From Pseudomonas mendocina (lineage in GTDB: Bacteria > Pseudomonadota > Gammaproteobacteria > Pseudomonadales > Pseudomonadaceae), in NCBI GenBank assembly GCA_037482215.1, contig CP148074.1, positions 434,001 through 498,000 on the forward strand: a DNA stretch of 64,000 nucleotides, written 5' to 3'. The position numbers and the translations under genes are program-made. The notes under the pieces are model-generated. The model did no database searches. It was not told where the DNA came from and was given only the letters and a program-made list of their open reading frames with translations. This document shows, one piece after another, positions 37,899-46,966 of the stretch; within the stretch, counting starts at the first letter, position 1, and each line of letters opens with the position of its first letter.

Positions 37899-38651
37899 TC
37901 AGTGTGCCTGTGCAGCGGCACGCTGCCTGAAAAACAGCAGGCAAATTACGATAATCGCAATCAGGGTAGCTGATGCGCTGAAATGACTCAGCTCCAATCC
38001 GCCACTGCTGACGGGCTTGTCGAGGAAGTCGCCAACTACAGCGCCAAGGGGCCGGGTCAGTACAAAGGCGGCCCAAAACAGCAGCGTGCGCGACAGTCGG
38101 GTGAAGAAATAAGCCAGCGCAATCACACCCAGCAAACTGGCAAAGATTACTGCACTGCCGCTGTAGCCCAACCCAGCACTGTCTGCCGTCCAGTCGCCGA
38201 GCGCAGTACCCAGGGTTTGCGAGAACATGATGGTCACCCAGTAAAAGCCTTGGGCCTTGAGTGAATCGAGGCTGTTAACCGACACCGAGCCCAGCGTGCG
38301 ATGCCAAATGAACAAGCTCAGGAGCACCAAGCTGAGTAGCAGGCTCACCCCTTCGGCATAACCGATGCCTAGCGAGCGGTCGGCGAAGTCGGCCAGGGTG
38401 GTGCCCAGCGTGGTGGTAGCAATCATGCACGACCAGTACAGCGTGGCGCTGAAGCGTCGCGCACGCAGTTGCAGCCATAAGGTTATGCCGAACAGGCCGA
38501 GGAATACCCCAGTGCTGGCAAGGTAGCCCAGCCCCATGGACATCGACAGGGCGTCTCCGGCGGTTTCGCCAAGTGTGGTGGCTAAGATCTTCACCACCCA
38601 GAAAATCATGGTCAGCTCCGGAACTTTGCTGAGTATTTTTGTAGTGTCCAT
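37899..38651 (-). CDS. COG4705-type membrane protein with fourfold internal repeat
   Basis: A 250-residue inner-membrane protein with eight predicted helices. The same motif opens each quarter: KILATTLGETAGD, MIATTTLGTTLADF, IMFSQTLGTALGDW, VLTRPLGAVVGDF. Each combines T-L-G-x-x-x-(G/A)-D, so the protein appears to be built from four two-helix units with conserved acidic residues inside the membrane, as in a transporter for cations or metal. The family is uncharacterised (COG4705). It is inserted between ubiE and the PHA-linked gene, a position where I recall no gene in P. aeruginosa. Confidence 0.8.
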   Translation of the reverse strand: MDTTKILSKVPELTMIFWVVKILATTLGETAGDALSMSMGLGYLASTGVFLGLFGITLWLQLRARRFSATLYWSCMIATTTLGTTLADFADRSLGIGYAEGVSLLLSLVLLSLFIWHRTLGSVSVNSLDSLKAQGFYWVTIMFSQTLGTALGDWTADSAGLGYSGSAVIFASLLGVIALAYFFTRLSRTLLFWAAFVLTRPLGAVVGDFLDKPVSSGGLELSHFSASATLIAIIVICLLFFRQRAAAQAH

Positions 38652-38871
38652 CGATGGTTCACCTTCAGGGTAAGGAGGGGTGAAGGCTACTCACGCGGGT
38701 TTCAATAAAGAGTCAAAAGCGGGTGAAAAAAGTGTTGGTTGCAGCGTCCGGTTATCCCTATCCCGATGTGTGCCACGTGTCTTGATTAGGCAGCAAGTAT
38801 GCAGCGGGCACTCAGCGGCCTTGGTATAGTCGCGGCGACTTATGGTTGTAGTAGCCAGTAGGAGAAATGAC

Positions 38872-39150
38872 ATGGCCAAGATCACGATTGAACGCCCGCA
38901 TAACCTTGGCCGTGAAGCCGCCCGGGAGAAGGCCGAGCAACTGGCCGAGCGCCTGGCCAGCCGGTTTGATGTGCGGTTCCGCTGGAGTGGCGATACCTTG
39001 GAATTTAATCGCAGCGGTGCGGATGGCCGGATCGACGTGCATGAGGACTCCGTACGCGTTCAACTGAGCCTGGGGTTGTTGCTGTCACCCATGAGCAGCA
39101 CCATCAAGCACGAAATTGAAAAGGCCCTGGATAAGTATTTGCAGGCCTAA
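38872..39150 (+). CDS. Polyhydroxyalkanoic acid system family protein
   Basis: A 92-residue protein of the PHA granule-region family (PHA_gran_rgn). It begins MAKITIERPHNLGREAAREK and ends with a helix (SSTIKHEIEKALDKYLQA); the middle is a small beta-sheet. The family is encoded beside phasin genes and its function is unknown. The start has AGGAGAAATGAC immediately in front. The phasin genes phaI and phaF follow on the same strand, 130 bases on. Confidence 0.88.
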   Translation: MAKITIERPHNLGREAAREKAEQLAERLASRFDVRFRWSGDTLEFNRSGADGRIDVHEDSVRVQLSLGLLLSPMSSTIKHEIEKALDKYLQA

Positions 39151-39282
39151 GCTGCATGGCTGTGCTGTAGCTGCTCACGGGGATGTCCTGCAGTGAGCGA
39201 CGCTTAGTATGTGAATTCTAATTTTCCTCGCTATCGTGCACCCAAGCCTGCAAAAGAAGGCATCCATACAATGGAGGTGCAC

Positions 39283-39711
39283 ATGTCGAAAGTTGCCGTA
39301 ACGAACGTCGCTGCCCGTGAAAACAACCTGGCGGATATGTCTGAAGCCAAGGTCTGTGCCCGCAAGATCTGGCTGGCTGGTTTAGGGGTTTACGCAAAGG
39401 CCGGTCATGAAGGTGTTAGCTACTTCAATGCGCTTGTAAAAAGCGGTGAAGGTGTTGAACAGCGCGGCAAAAAACTGGTCAACAAACAAGTTGAAGCTGC
39501 CAATGGACAAATCGGCAGCTTCAAGCACACTGTAAGCAGCGTTAAGGACAAGGTTGAAGTACGGCTCGACAAGATTGAAAGAGCATTCGACAGCCGTGTC
39601 GCTAGCGCTTTGAATCGCCTCGGCATCGCCTCTCAGCAGGATGTAGAAGGTCTCTCTGCTAAGCTGGATGAGCTGGGTGCATTGCTTGAGCACGTCGCGC
39701 GTACCAATTAA
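39283..39711 (+). CDS. phaI: Phasin PhaI
   Basis: A 142-residue phasin of the PhaI type, the small granule-associated protein that coats medium-chain-length polyhydroxyalkanoate granules. The phasin pattern is KVCARKIWLAGLGVYAKAGHEG near residue 25, then SYFNALVKSGEGVEQRGKKL and a helix with the leucine-zipper-like end SALNRLGIASQQDVEGLSAK. The ATG at 39283 has GGAGGTGCAC before it. It shares its fold with the N-terminal half of PhaF encoded 10 bases downstream. Confidence 0.93.
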   Translation: MSKVAVTNVAARENNLADMSEAKVCARKIWLAGLGVYAKAGHEGVSYFNALVKSGEGVEQRGKKLVNKQVEAANGQIGSFKHTVSSVKDKVEVRLDKIERAFDSRVASALNRLGIASQQDVEGLSAKLDELGALLEHVARTN

Positions 39712-39721
39712 GGAGAGCAGG

Positions 39722-40753
39722 ATGGCCGTCAAAAAGAAAACCGATAAGCAAACCCCTTCCTGGATCGGCGAAGTAGAAAAATACTCGCGTCAAATCTGGC
39801 TGGCTGGTTTGGGTGCCTATTCCAAGATCAGTAAGGACGGCAACAAGCTGTTCGATGCACTGGTTAAGGATGGCGAAAAAGCTGAGAAGCAAGCCAAGGT
39901 CGAAGTTGATGGCGTGAAGTCCGCCGTCGGCGCGAAGGTAGGCTCGGCGAAATCCAAGGTTGATGAAGTTAAAGATAAGGCAATCGGCAAGTGGGGTGAG
40001 CTGGAGGAAGCCTTCGACAAGCGTCTGACTAAAGCCATTTCGCGTCTCGGTGTACCGAGCCGTAACGAAGTGAAAGACCTCAACGCTAAAGTTGAAAGCC
40101 TGACCAAGCAACTGGAAAAGCTGACCGGTGTATCTGCCAGTTCAGTTAAACCAGCTGCCAAGAAAGTCGCGGCTAAACCCGCAGCGAAAGCGGCTGCTAA
40201 ACCTGCCGCTAAACCGGCTGCCAAGCCTGCAGCAAAAGCTGCAGCCAAACCAGCCGCTAAGCCTGTAGCAAAAGCTGCGGCTAAACCAGCCGCTAAGCCC
40301 GCTGCGAAAGCCGCTGCTAAGCCTGCCGCCAAACCGGCAGTGAAAGCTGCGGCCAAACCAGCCGCTAAGCCCGCTGCGAAAGCTGCTGCTAAACCGGCTG
40401 CCAAACCGGCTGCAAAAACTGCGGCTAAACCAGCCGCTAAGCCCGCTGCGAAAGCCGCGGCCAAGCCTGCTGCCAAACCGGCAGTAAAAGCTGAGGCCAA
40501 ACCAGCCGCTAAGCCCGCTGCGAAAGCTGCCGCTAAGCCGGCCGCCAAACCGGCTGCAAAAACTGCGGCTAAACCAGCCGCTAAGCCCGCTGCGAAAGCC
40601 GCGGCCAAGCCTGCCGTTAAGCCTGCTGCCAAACCAGTGGCAGCGCCTACAGCGACTCCCACTGCGGCATCTGCACCGGCGGCAGCAACACCCGCTCCGG
40701 TAGCTGCACCGGCAACCCCTGCACCAGCCACACCGGCACCTGCTCAGTCGTAA
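39722..40753 (+). CDS. phaF: Phasin/histone-like regulator PhaF
   Basis: A 343-residue protein with an N-terminal phasin domain (residues 1-140; RQIWLAGLGAYSKISKDGNK) and a highly basic C-terminal domain of about 170 residues made of AAKP-type repeats similar to histone H1. In mcl-PHA producers PhaF binds granules and DNA, spreading granules between daughter cells. The start has AGGAGAGCAGG before it. Repeats span 40150-40640 and end in an Ala/Pro tail. No PHA synthase genes remain nearby, so its job here is unclear. Confidence 0.94.
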   Translation: MAVKKKTDKQTPSWIGEVEKYSRQIWLAGLGAYSKISKDGNKLFDALVKDGEKAEKQAKVEVDGVKSAVGAKVGSAKSKVDEVKDKAIGKWGELEEAFDKRLTKAISRLGVPSRNEVKDLNAKVESLTKQLEKLTGVSASSVKPAAKKVAAKPAAKAAAKPAAKPAAKPAAKAAAKPAAKPVAKAAAKPAAKPAAKAAAKPAAKPAVKAAAKPAAKPAAKAAAKPAAKPAAKTAAKPAAKPAAKAAAKPAAKPAVKAEAKPAAKPAAKAAAKPAAKPAAKTAAKPAAKPAAKAAAKPAVKPAAKPVAAPTATPTAASAPAAATPAPVAAPATPAPATPAPAQS

Positions 40754-40772
40754 CTCGGCAGGAGTGCAAAGC

Positions 40773-40797
40773 AACGCCCGGCTTAATGCCGGGCGTT
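40773..40797 (+). terminator. Intrinsic terminator of the phaIF operon
   Basis: AACGCCCGGC (40773-40782), loop TTAAT, GCCGGGCGTT (40788-40797) and a run of T residues make a canonical terminator, 19 bases after the phaF stop and before the converging phaD stop; it would work weakly in the reverse direction too. Confidence 0.92.
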
Positions 40798-40841
40798 TTT
40801 GTTTGTGCCCATGGCTAGAGTGGTATGGCGGGTGGCGATGT

Positions 40842-41456
40842 TCAGTCGCGCAGATACCGTTGTGCGAGCAGGATGGCTGCGCTGTGAGCATTGTCCTGAA
40901 GATGTGGGGCGAGCAGCATCATGACTTGATAGACCACCAAGCGTGGTTCGCCCTGCTGACCCAGTACGCGCTGATAGTCGAGGGAGAACAGTAAGGTTAG
41001 GGTGATCTGTTCCACCAGTTGGCCCAGGGGCTGGGTATCGCTTCGCAGCTGTTGCTGGAAGTGCAGTTGCGCCAGCAACTGAGCCAGTGTTTGTTTCAAA
41101 GTGTTCAGCCACAGACGGATGCCCCGCTCAAGTTTTGGCAGGCGTCCGGTGAGGTTGGACAGGTCTTGAAAGAGAAAGCGGTAATGCGCCATACGTTCGG
41201 CAATCAGGTGCAGGAACAGCCAGCAGTCTTCGATATCCAGTTCGACGTTGTCCGGCGGTGAGAGCAGTGGTGCGAGTTCATGCTGGAAGCGTTCGAATAA
41301 CCCGAGAACGAGCGGTTCCTTGCCGTGAAAGTGGTAGTAGAGATTGCCGGGGCTAATCTCCAGTTCGTTGGCAATCTCAAGAGTGGAAACGTTGGGTTCT
41401 CCCTTGTGGTTGAACAGCAGGAGTGAGCACTCAAGAATGCGATCGCGGGTTTTCAT
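40842..41456 (-). CDS. phaD: TetR-family regulator PhaD
   Basis: A 204-residue TetR regulator. The helix-turn-helix is at about residues 5-45 (MKTRDRILECSLLLFNHKGE, then LEISPGNLYYHFHGKEPL) and the rest is a ligand domain. In P. putida PhaD activates the pha genes and lies directly downstream of phaC2. The start ATG at 41456 has CAGGGA before it; a GTG at 41471 is less likely. Here the gene follows an 11-base gap after the remnant of phaZ, and phaC2 is missing. Confidence 0.93.
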   Translation of the reverse strand: MKTRDRILECSLLLFNHKGEPNVSTLEIANELEISPGNLYYHFHGKEPLVLGLFERFQHELAPLLSPPDNVELDIEDCWLFLHLIAERMAHYRFLFQDLSNLTGRLPKLERGIRLWLNTLKQTLAQLLAQLHFQQQLRSDTQPLGQLVEQITLTLLFSLDYQRVLGQQGEPRLVVYQVMMLLAPHLQDNAHSAAILLAQRYLRD

Positions 41457-41467
41457 GGGTGTCCCTG

Positions 41468-41677
41468 TCACGGCTGACGTACCTGTCTTATTTGAGGCTT
41501 TGACTCAGTCCTGGCGCTGTTCGCCTGCGGATGCATGACGGCGCGCTGACGTTCTTCGTTTAGAAAAGTCATCATGATTGGCACCAAAGCGTCAGCGCAG
41601 GTCACCAGAAACAGGTTGCCGTCGTCGATGATAGGCAGGTCGGAGTGGGGAATCCTCCAGTCCGGCCCGGCGAACCA
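41468..41677 (-). pseudogene. phaZ: 3' remnant of PHA depolymerase phaZ
   Basis: Read on the minus strand from 41677, the frame gives WFAGPDWRIPHSDLPIIDDG, NLFLVTCADALVPIMMTFLN, EERQRAVMHPQA and a tail up to a TGA at 41468-41470. As I recall it, the C terminus of P. putida PhaZ reads WRIPNAQLHIIDDGHLFLIT followed by RAEAVAPIIMKFLQQERQRA and VMHP, so about 45 codons of phaZ survive. Two stop codons (TAA 41678-41680, TAG 41681-41683) precede it in frame and no start exists. phaC1, the first 230 or so codons of phaZ, and phaC2 are absent from this site. The tail after VMHP is longer than in known PhaZ and probably runs into former spacer DNA. Confidence 0.85.
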
Positions 41678-41802
41678 TTACTAGTCGTAATCCACCCTGT
41701 CGCCGGAGCGAGTTTTACTCACGTGAGACAGGGCCAATCTAGGGTTGCGGAGGACGGCACCGCCATGAATAAACGTGCGGCCAGTATGCCGTCAAGAATT
41801 AG

Positions 41803-41822
41803 AAAATGCGCTCTAACAGCGC
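41803..41822 (-). terminator. Terminator-like hairpin after the DUF971 gene
   Basis: On the minus strand GCGCT-GTTAG-AGCGC (41822-41808) is followed by ATTTTCTAATTCTT, a T-rich end, about 40 bases past the DUF971 stop. Confidence 0.6.
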
Positions 41823-41860
41823 GAAGCCTGAGATAAGGGGCTTGGAGGGGCGGTGAATCG

Positions 41861-42235
41861 TTAAAGCATGAGTTTGATGACGCTCTCATTGGGGTCGCGG
41901 GATTTACCGGCGGTGGCCAGGGCATCGAGGTACTCTTGCCAGAGTTCTTCTTGGCGTAGGCATAGCTGTTCAAGGTAGTCCCACGTAAACAGTCCGCTGT
42001 CGTGGCCATCATCAAAGGTCAGCTTGACCGCATAATTGCCTGCAGGCTCGATATTCTCCAGGCCGACATTGAGCTTGCCGGTTTGCAGAATGGGGTTGCC
42101 GTGGCCTTGCACTTCCGCAGATGGCGAATGCACCCGCAGGAACTCCGCAGGCAGGCTGTAGTGCTCGTTGGGGCCGTATTGCAGCTCCAGCGTTTTCGAG
42201 GCTTTACGCAGTTTGATGGCGGTAGGCGTACGCAT
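41861..42235 (-). CDS. DUF971 (gamma-butyrobetaine hydroxylase N-domain-like) protein
   Basis: A 124-residue protein equal to the DUF971 domain, related to the N-terminal domain of gamma-butyrobetaine hydroxylase. MRTPTAIKLRKASKTLELQYG and TFDDGHDSGLFTWDYLEQLC are typical. The family is linked to iron-sulfur or carnitine biology in other organisms, but for this gene no role is known. It follows hslU, 54 bases on, as in other Pseudomonas, where it is normally followed by phaC1. Confidence 0.9.
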   Translation of the reverse strand: MRTPTAIKLRKASKTLELQYGPNEHYSLPAEFLRVHSPSAEVQGHGNPILQTGKLNVGLENIEPAGNYAVKLTFDDGHDSGLFTWDYLEQLCLRQEELWQEYLDALATAGKSRDPNESVIKLML

Positions 42236-42289
42236 GGCGTTTTCCGCTGAGCCCGTGCCTGGCGCGGGTGCACCAGGCAGGCGGGAGAG

Positions 42290-43627
42290 TTACAGGATGT
42301 AGCGGGACAGGTCTTCGTCCTGCGCCAGTTCGCCGAGGTGGCTGTTGACGTAGGCCGCGTCGATCTTGATGGCTTCGCCATTCTGCTGCCCAGCCAGATC
42401 GCCGGCGCTGAAGGAGACTTCTTCCAGCAGGCGTTCCAGCAGGGTGTGCAGGCGGCGGGCACCGATGTTTTCGGTCTTCTCGTTGACCTGCCAGGCGATC
42501 TCGGCAATGCGCTTGATGCCATCAGCTGCAAACTCAATGCCCAGACCTTCAGTCTTCAGCAAGGCAGCATATTGCTCGGTGAGCGAGGCATGCGGCTCGC
42601 TGAGAATGCGCTCGAAATCTTCCGGCGACAGGGCTTTGAGTTCAACACGGATCGGCAGACGGCCTTGCAGTTCCGGCACCAGATCGCTCGGCTTGCTCAG
42701 GTGGAACGCACCGGAAGCGATAAACAGGATGTGGTCAGTTTTGACCATGCCGAGCTTGGTGTTGACGGTGCAGCCTTCAATCAGCGGCAGCAGGTCGCGC
42801 TGTACACCTTCGCGGGACACGTCAGCACCACCGGCGTTGGCGCGCTTGGCGACTTTGTCGATTTCGTCGATGAAGACGATACCGTTCTGCTCGACCGCTT
42901 CCAGGGCACGGGCCTTCAGCTCTTCCTCGTTGACCAGGCGCGCAGCTTCTTCGTCGCGGATCATCTTGAAGGCGTCTTTGACTTTCAGCTTGCGGGTTTT
43001 GGTCTTGCCTTTGCCCATGTTGGCAAACAGGTTCTGCAGCTGGCTGGTCATCTCTTCCATGCCCGGTGGGGTCATGATTTCAACGCCAATCGGTGCATCA
43101 GCTACTTCGATGTCGATTTCCTTGTCGTCCAGCTGGCCTTCACGCAGGCGCTTACGGAACAGCTGACGGGTATTGGAATCGGTCGGGGTGCTGGACTCTT
43201 CGCCGAAGGTGCGTGCCGGTGGCAGCAGCGCGTCGAGAATGCGCTCTTCGGCGGCATCTTCAGCGCGGTGGCCGACTTTGACGATTTCTTGCTCGCGCAG
43301 CATTTTGACGGCGGCATCTGCCAGGTCGCGGATGATGGACTCAACATCACGGCCGACGTAGCCGACTTCGGTGAACTTGGTGGCTTCTACTTTGATAAAC
43401 GGCGCATTGGCCAGTTTGGCCAGACGGCGGGCAATTTCAGTCTTGCCGACACCAGTCGGGCCGATCATCAGGATGTTTTTCGGGGTGACTTCAGCGCGCA
43501 GCTCAGCGGGCAGCTGCATACGCCGCCAGCGGTTGCGCAGCGCGATGGCAACGGCGCGCTTGGCGTCGTCCTGGCCGATGATATGGCGGTTGAGTTCGTG
43601 GACGATCTCGCGGGGCGTCATGGACAT
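42290..43627 (-). CDS. hslU: HslU ATPase subunit of the HslVU protease
   Basis: A 445-residue AAA+ unfoldase that feeds substrates to HslV. Walker A is GPTGVGKTE at about residue 56, Walker B is [13 protein letters not shown] near 250, and the I-domain lies between (residues about 110-240). The C-terminal tail ends EDLSRYIL, the motif that docks into Hsl[19 protein letters not shown] is the normal start; a nearby ATG six bases inside (MTPREI) could also be used. It is separated from hslV by 25 bases. Confidence 0.97.
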   Translation of the reverse strand: MSMTPREIVHELNRHIIGQDDAKRAVAIALRNRWRRMQLPAELRAEVTPKNILMIGPTGVGKTEIARRLAKLANAPFIKVEATKFTEVGYVGRDVESIIRDLADAAVKMLREQEIVKVGHRAEDAAEERILDALLPPARTFGEESSTPTDSNTRQLFRKRLREGQLDDKEIDIEVADAPIGVEIMTPPGMEEMTSQLQNLFANMGKGKTKTRKLKVKDAFKMIRDEEAARLVNEEELKARALEAVEQNGIVFIDEIDKVAKRANAGGADVSREGVQRDLLPLIEGCTVNTKLGMVKTDHILFIASGAFHLSKPSDLVPELQGRLPIRVELKALSPEDFERILSEPHASLTEQYAALLKTEGLGIEFAADGIKRIAEIAWQVNEKTENIGARRLHTLLERLLEEVSFSAGDLAGQQNGEAIKIDAAYVNSHLGELAQDEDLSRYIL

Positions 43628-43652
43628 GCGGGGTACTCCGAAGCGACTGCGC

Positions 43653-44183
43653 TTATTCAGCGCAGTCTTCTTCCTCAATAGTCAGGTTCTGATTGGTAAA
43701 GACACAGATGGAACCGGCAATGTTCAATGCCGTTTCAGTAATCTCGCGGGCGCTCAAATCGGATTTTTGCAGCAGTGCCATGGCCGCAGCTTGGGCGAAG
43801 CCGCCACCGGAACCCATCGCGATCAGGCCATGCTCAGGCTCGACCACATCACCGTTGCCGGTAATGATCAGCGAGGCGTCCTTGTTGGCGACTGCCAGCA
43901 TGGCCTCAAGGCGGCTTAGGGAGCGGTCGGTGCGCCAGTCTTTGGCCAGCTCTACCGCTGCACGAACCAGATGGCCCTGGTGCTTTTCCAGTTGCGCCTC
44001 AAAGCGTTCAAAGAGGGTGAAGGCGTCGGCGGTGGCACCGGCAAAACCTGCCAGAACCTTGCCGTGGTACAGGCGGCGAACCTTTTTCGCATTACCTTTC
44101 ATCACGGTGTTGCCGAGGGAAACCTGGCCGTCGCCGCCCATGACGACTTTGCCGTTACGGCGGACTGAAACGATGGTGGTCAA
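43653..44183 (-). CDS. hslV: HslV protease subunit
   Basis: A 176-residue threonine peptidase. The mature N terminus [20 protein letters not shown] begins with the nucleophilic Thr directly after the initiator; the start codon here is TTG at 44181-44183, with GGAG nine bases upstream. An ATG at 44210 would put nine residues before the Thr and is unlikely. Residues GDGQVSLGN and [15 protein letters not shown] are also conserved. The pair is cotranscribed with hslU. Confidence 0.95.
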   Translation of the reverse strand: MTTIVSVRRNGKVVMGGDGQVSLGNTVMKGNAKKVRRLYHGKVLAGFAGATADAFTLFERFEAQLEKHQGHLVRAAVELAKDWRTDRSLSRLEAMLAVANKDASLIITGNGDVVEPEHGLIAMGSGGGFAQAAAMALLQKSDLSAREITETALNIAGSICVFTNQNLTIEEEDCAE

Positions 44184-44313
44184 GGGGGAAATCTCCACGC
44201 AGCGGGGCAAAAGTGCCTGATGGCTTAGAGATTGGGGCGGGATGGGGCGGGTTCAAGCCCTGAGCGCAGATACTCCGACAAAATGTCGTGCAAATGCGCT
44301 CAAGGGCCTGTGT

Positions 44314-45000
44314 TTACTGGACTTGGCGTTGCTGTAACAGCAAGTTGCTGTAACCGCTGGCGGCCAGTGACTTCTGCGCTTGACCCAGTTGCTCGCGGGT
44401 AGCGAAGGGGCCGACCAGTACGCGGTACCACGTCTCTTCACGTACCGTGCCGGACTCCACTTGCACGTTCTGGCCCAGCAGGATCAGGTGAGCGCGCAGG
44501 TTGTTGGCATCTTCTTTACGGCGGAACGAGCCCGCTTGGAGGAAGAACTGCGAAGTCACCGGCCCCTTGGCCACAACCGGCGGTGGTGGCGGTGTCTGAC
44601 CGCTGAGTGCTGCCAGCGCGCGGGCTTCGTCGATCTTCTTGGCTTCTTCCGGAGTTACCGGCTTCTGCTCTGGCTTCGCGGGTGGCGGAGCCGGGGGCTC
44701 GACTGCTTGCGGTGGCAGAATCACTTCTGACTCAGGTAGCAGGGTGTAGAAGTCGTACTTAGGCTTGGCCGGTTCCTTCGGCTCGGGTTTGGCAGGCTTG
44801 GACGCTTGCGTGTTGCGGGCCTGATCTGGCCGCTCGCGCTTGATGTCGTCCTTGCCCGGTTCCAGGCTGAACAGAAAGACCATGAAGCCACCAATAACCA
44901 GGCCGCAGACCAGCCAGAACCAACCCGGAACCGGTTTTTTGGCCGGCGGTTGGTAACGACTGGCACCACGCTTGGGTGCAGGTTTCTTCTTGGCTGCCAC
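44314..45000 (-). CDS. SPOR domain cell-envelope protein
   Basis: A 228-residue inner-membrane protein: short basic N terminus (KKKPAPKRGASRYQPPAKKP), one transmembrane helix (WFWLVCGLVIGGFMVFLFSL), a Lys/Pro-rich linker across the periplasm and a C-terminal SPOR domain (QFFLQAGSFRRKEDANNLRA to SGYSNLLLQQRQ). SPOR domains bind denuded peptidoglycan at division sites. Analogous to FtsN-like proteins next to argS in Pseudomonas. It starts directly after the argS stop with no gap. Confidence 0.93.
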   Translation of the reverse strand: MAAKKKPAPKRGASRYQPPAKKPVPGWFWLVCGLVIGGFMVFLFSLEPGKDDIKRERPDQARNTQASKPAKPEPKEPAKPKYDFYTLLPESEVILPPQAVEPPAPPPAKPEQKPVTPEEAKKIDEARALAALSGQTPPPPPVVAKGPVTSQFFLQAGSFRRKEDANNLRAHLILLGQNVQVESGTVREETWYRVLVGPFATREQLGQAQKSLAASGYSNLLLQQRQVQ

Positions 45001-46740
45001 TTACATACGCTCCAGTGTTTCCAGGCCCAGCAGTTGCAGGCCCTGTTTGAGGGTGCGGCCAGTCAGTGCGGCCAAACGCAGGCGGCTTTGCTGAGTGGCT
45101 GGATCTTCAGCGGTGAGGATCGGGCAGTGCTCGTAGAAGCTGGAGAACAGCCCGGCCAGATCGTACAGGTAGGCACAGAGCAAGTGTGGGACGCCTTTCT
45201 CAGCGACACCGTTGAGCACTTCAGAGAACTGCGCCAGTTTGGCCCCCAGTTCGATCTCTTGTGGCGCCTGTAGGTTCAATTGGCCTTCGATCTCATCGAA
45301 GCTCTTACCCAGCTTGCGGAACACGCTGGCCACGCGGGTGTAAGCGTAAAGCAGGTACGGCGCGGTGTTGCCTTCGAAGCTGAGCATCATTTCGAAGTTG
45401 AAGCTGTAGTCACTGGTGCGGTGTTTGGACAGGTCAGCGTATTTGACTGCGGAAATACCCACCGCATGGCCAATCTGGCGCAGCTCTTCTTCGCTCAGAT
45501 CAGGGTTTTTACCCTTAACCAGGTTGTAAGCGCGCTCTTCTGCTTCGATCAGCAGGTCGATCAGTTTAACGGTGCCGCCGTCGCGGGTTTTGAACGGGCG
45601 ACCGTCCGGGCCGTTCATGGTGCCGAAGCCCATGTGCTCCAGTTGCATTTCCGGATGGACGAAGCCAGCGCGGCGCGCCACTTCAAAGGCCATTTGGAAG
45701 TGCAGTGCCTGGCGCTGGTCAACGAAGTACAGGGCGCGGTCTGCATGCAGTTGCTGGCTGCGGTAGCGCATGGCAGCGAGGTCGGTGGTGGCATACAGAT
45801 AGCCGCCGCCTGCTTTTTGCACGATCACCGGCAGCGGATTGCCTTCGGCGTTCTTGAACTCGTCCATAAAGACGCATTGGGCGCCGTTGTCTTCGGTCAG
45901 CAGGCCTTTTTCGCGCAGGGCGTCCACAATGCCCGGCAGATCAGCGTTGTAGGCGCTTTCGCCTTTAACGTCGGCCATGGACAGCTTCACCCCAAGCATG
46001 TCGTAGACCTGCTGGCAGTGGGACAGGGAGATGTCGTTGAAGCGGTTCCACAGGGCCAGGCACTTCTCGTCACCGGCTTGCAGCTCAACCACCAGCTCGC
46101 GGGCGCGGTCAGCAAACTCAGGGGATTCGTCAAAGCGCTTCTTGGCGGCACGGTAGAACCCTTCCAAGTCAGACAGCTCGCTTTCTGCGGCCTCCGGGTT
46201 GGATTCCATAAAGGCCAGCAGCATGCCGAACTGAGTACCCCAGTCGCCTACGTGGTTTTGGCGGATGACGTCGTCACCGAGGAATTCCAGTACGCGGGCA
46301 ACGCCGTCACCAATGATGGTGGAGCGCAGGTGGCCGACGTGCATTTCCTTGGCCAGGTTTGGCGAGGACAGGTCGATGACCACTTTTTGTTTAGCGCCGG
46401 CTTTGCGCACGCCAAGGTTGGCGTCAGCCAGATAACTATCCAGGCGTGCGGCCAAGGCTTGGGTGTTCTGATAGAAGTTGAGGAAGCCAGGTCCAGCGAT
46501 TTCGACTTTGCTGATTTGCTCGTCGGCGGGCAGAGCCGCAATCAGTTTTTCGGCCAGATCGCGAGGCTTCATGCTGGCCTGCTTGGACAGCATCATGGCG
46601 ATATTGCTGGCGAAGTCGCCGTGGGTTTTGTCCTTGGTGTTCTCCACCTGAATGGCCGGGCTCAGGCCTTCAGGCAGTACGCCTTCGGCAGTTAGGCGAG
46701 TCAGGGCTTGCTGGATCAGGTGGCGAATAGTGTCTTTCAT
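45001..46740 (-). CDS. argS: Arginyl-tRNA synthetase
   Basis: A 579-residue class I synthetase attaching arginine to its tRNA. The HIGH-equivalent is [14 protein letters not shown] near residue 130, in the Rossmann fold with [12 protein letters not shown]; an N-terminal Add1 domain (about residues 1-100) and a C-terminal DALR anticodon-binding domain ending [20 protein letters not shown] complete it. The KMSKS-equivalent lies in [14 protein letters not shown]. Length is typical. Confidence 0.97.
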   Translation of the reverse strand: MKDTIRHLIQQALTRLTAEGVLPEGLSPAIQVENTKDKTHGDFASNIAMMLSKQASMKPRDLAEKLIAALPADEQISKVEIAGPGFLNFYQNTQALAARLDSYLADANLGVRKAGAKQKVVIDLSSPNLAKEMHVGHLRSTIIGDGVARVLEFLGDDVIRQNHVGDWGTQFGMLLAFMESNPEAAESELSDLEGFYRAAKKRFDESPEFADRARELVVELQAGDEKCLALWNRFNDISLSHCQQVYDMLGVKLSMADVKGESAYNADLPGIVDALREKGLLTEDNGAQCVFMDEFKNAEGNPLPVIVQKAGGGYLYATTDLAAMRYRSQQLHADRALYFVDQRQALHFQMAFEVARRAGFVHPEMQLEHMGFGTMNGPDGRPFKTRDGGTVKLIDLLIEAEERAYNLVKGKNPDLSEEELRQIGHAVGISAVKYADLSKHRTSDYSFNFEMMLSFEGNTAPYLLYAYTRVASVFRKLGKSFDEIEGQLNLQAPQEIELGAKLAQFSEVLNGVAEKGVPHLLCAYLYDLAGLFSSFYEHCPILTAEDPATQQSRLRLAALTGRTLKQGLQLLGLETLERM

Positions 46741-46889
46741 GGTCTGCTCAGTCGGCCGTTAGGCGGCGGCGCCGCAATGGCGCTGGTTGAAAACTGCGCA
46801 TTATCGACGGCCTTGGGCAGTGGCTTCAAGCTGCATGTCATGGGTTCCGGCCAGCGGACGTCTGGCGGCGGTGATCTGGGGCATGACAT

Positions 46890-46950
46890 TCGCGACTGAA
46901 GTCGCGCCTACAGGGCGTGTGCGCCACCGTGGGAGCTGCTTCAGCCGCGA
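46890..46950. repeat. Degenerate REP-like palindromes between argS and betA
   Basis: CGCGAC-TGAA-GTCGCG (46891-46906) is a perfect six-base-pair hairpin, followed by CTACAGGG and GTGGGAGCTGCTTCAGCCGC (46929-46948), a copy of the right arm of the REP at 31671. Together they form a mixed repeat doublet. Confidence 0.65.
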
Positions 46951-46966
46951 TGCGTGAGGGCCATCT

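Noticed and set aside
40150..40640. Tandem repeats considered as a CRISPR array or minisatellite of independent function
   Set aside because: The repeats are in frame, code for the basic tail of PhaF and have no unique spacers.
39817..40731. 304-residue Ala/Gly-rich open frame on the minus strand over phaF
   Set aside because: It mirrors the AAKP repeat codons of phaF, has no ribosome binding site and only repeats the composition of the other strand.
41684..41860. Search for a phaC1 remnant upstream of the phaZ scar
   Set aside because: All three minus-strand frames were considered and no PhaC-like segment such as the lipase-like box was recognised; only a terminator-like hairpin is present.
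42338..43681. 447-residue plus-strand open frame over hslU
   Set aside because: Antisense frame of a highly conserved gene with strong codon bias; no recognisable motif.
45280..46695. 471-residue plus-strand open frame over argS
   Set aside because: Antisense shadow of argS; composition follows the complementary codons.
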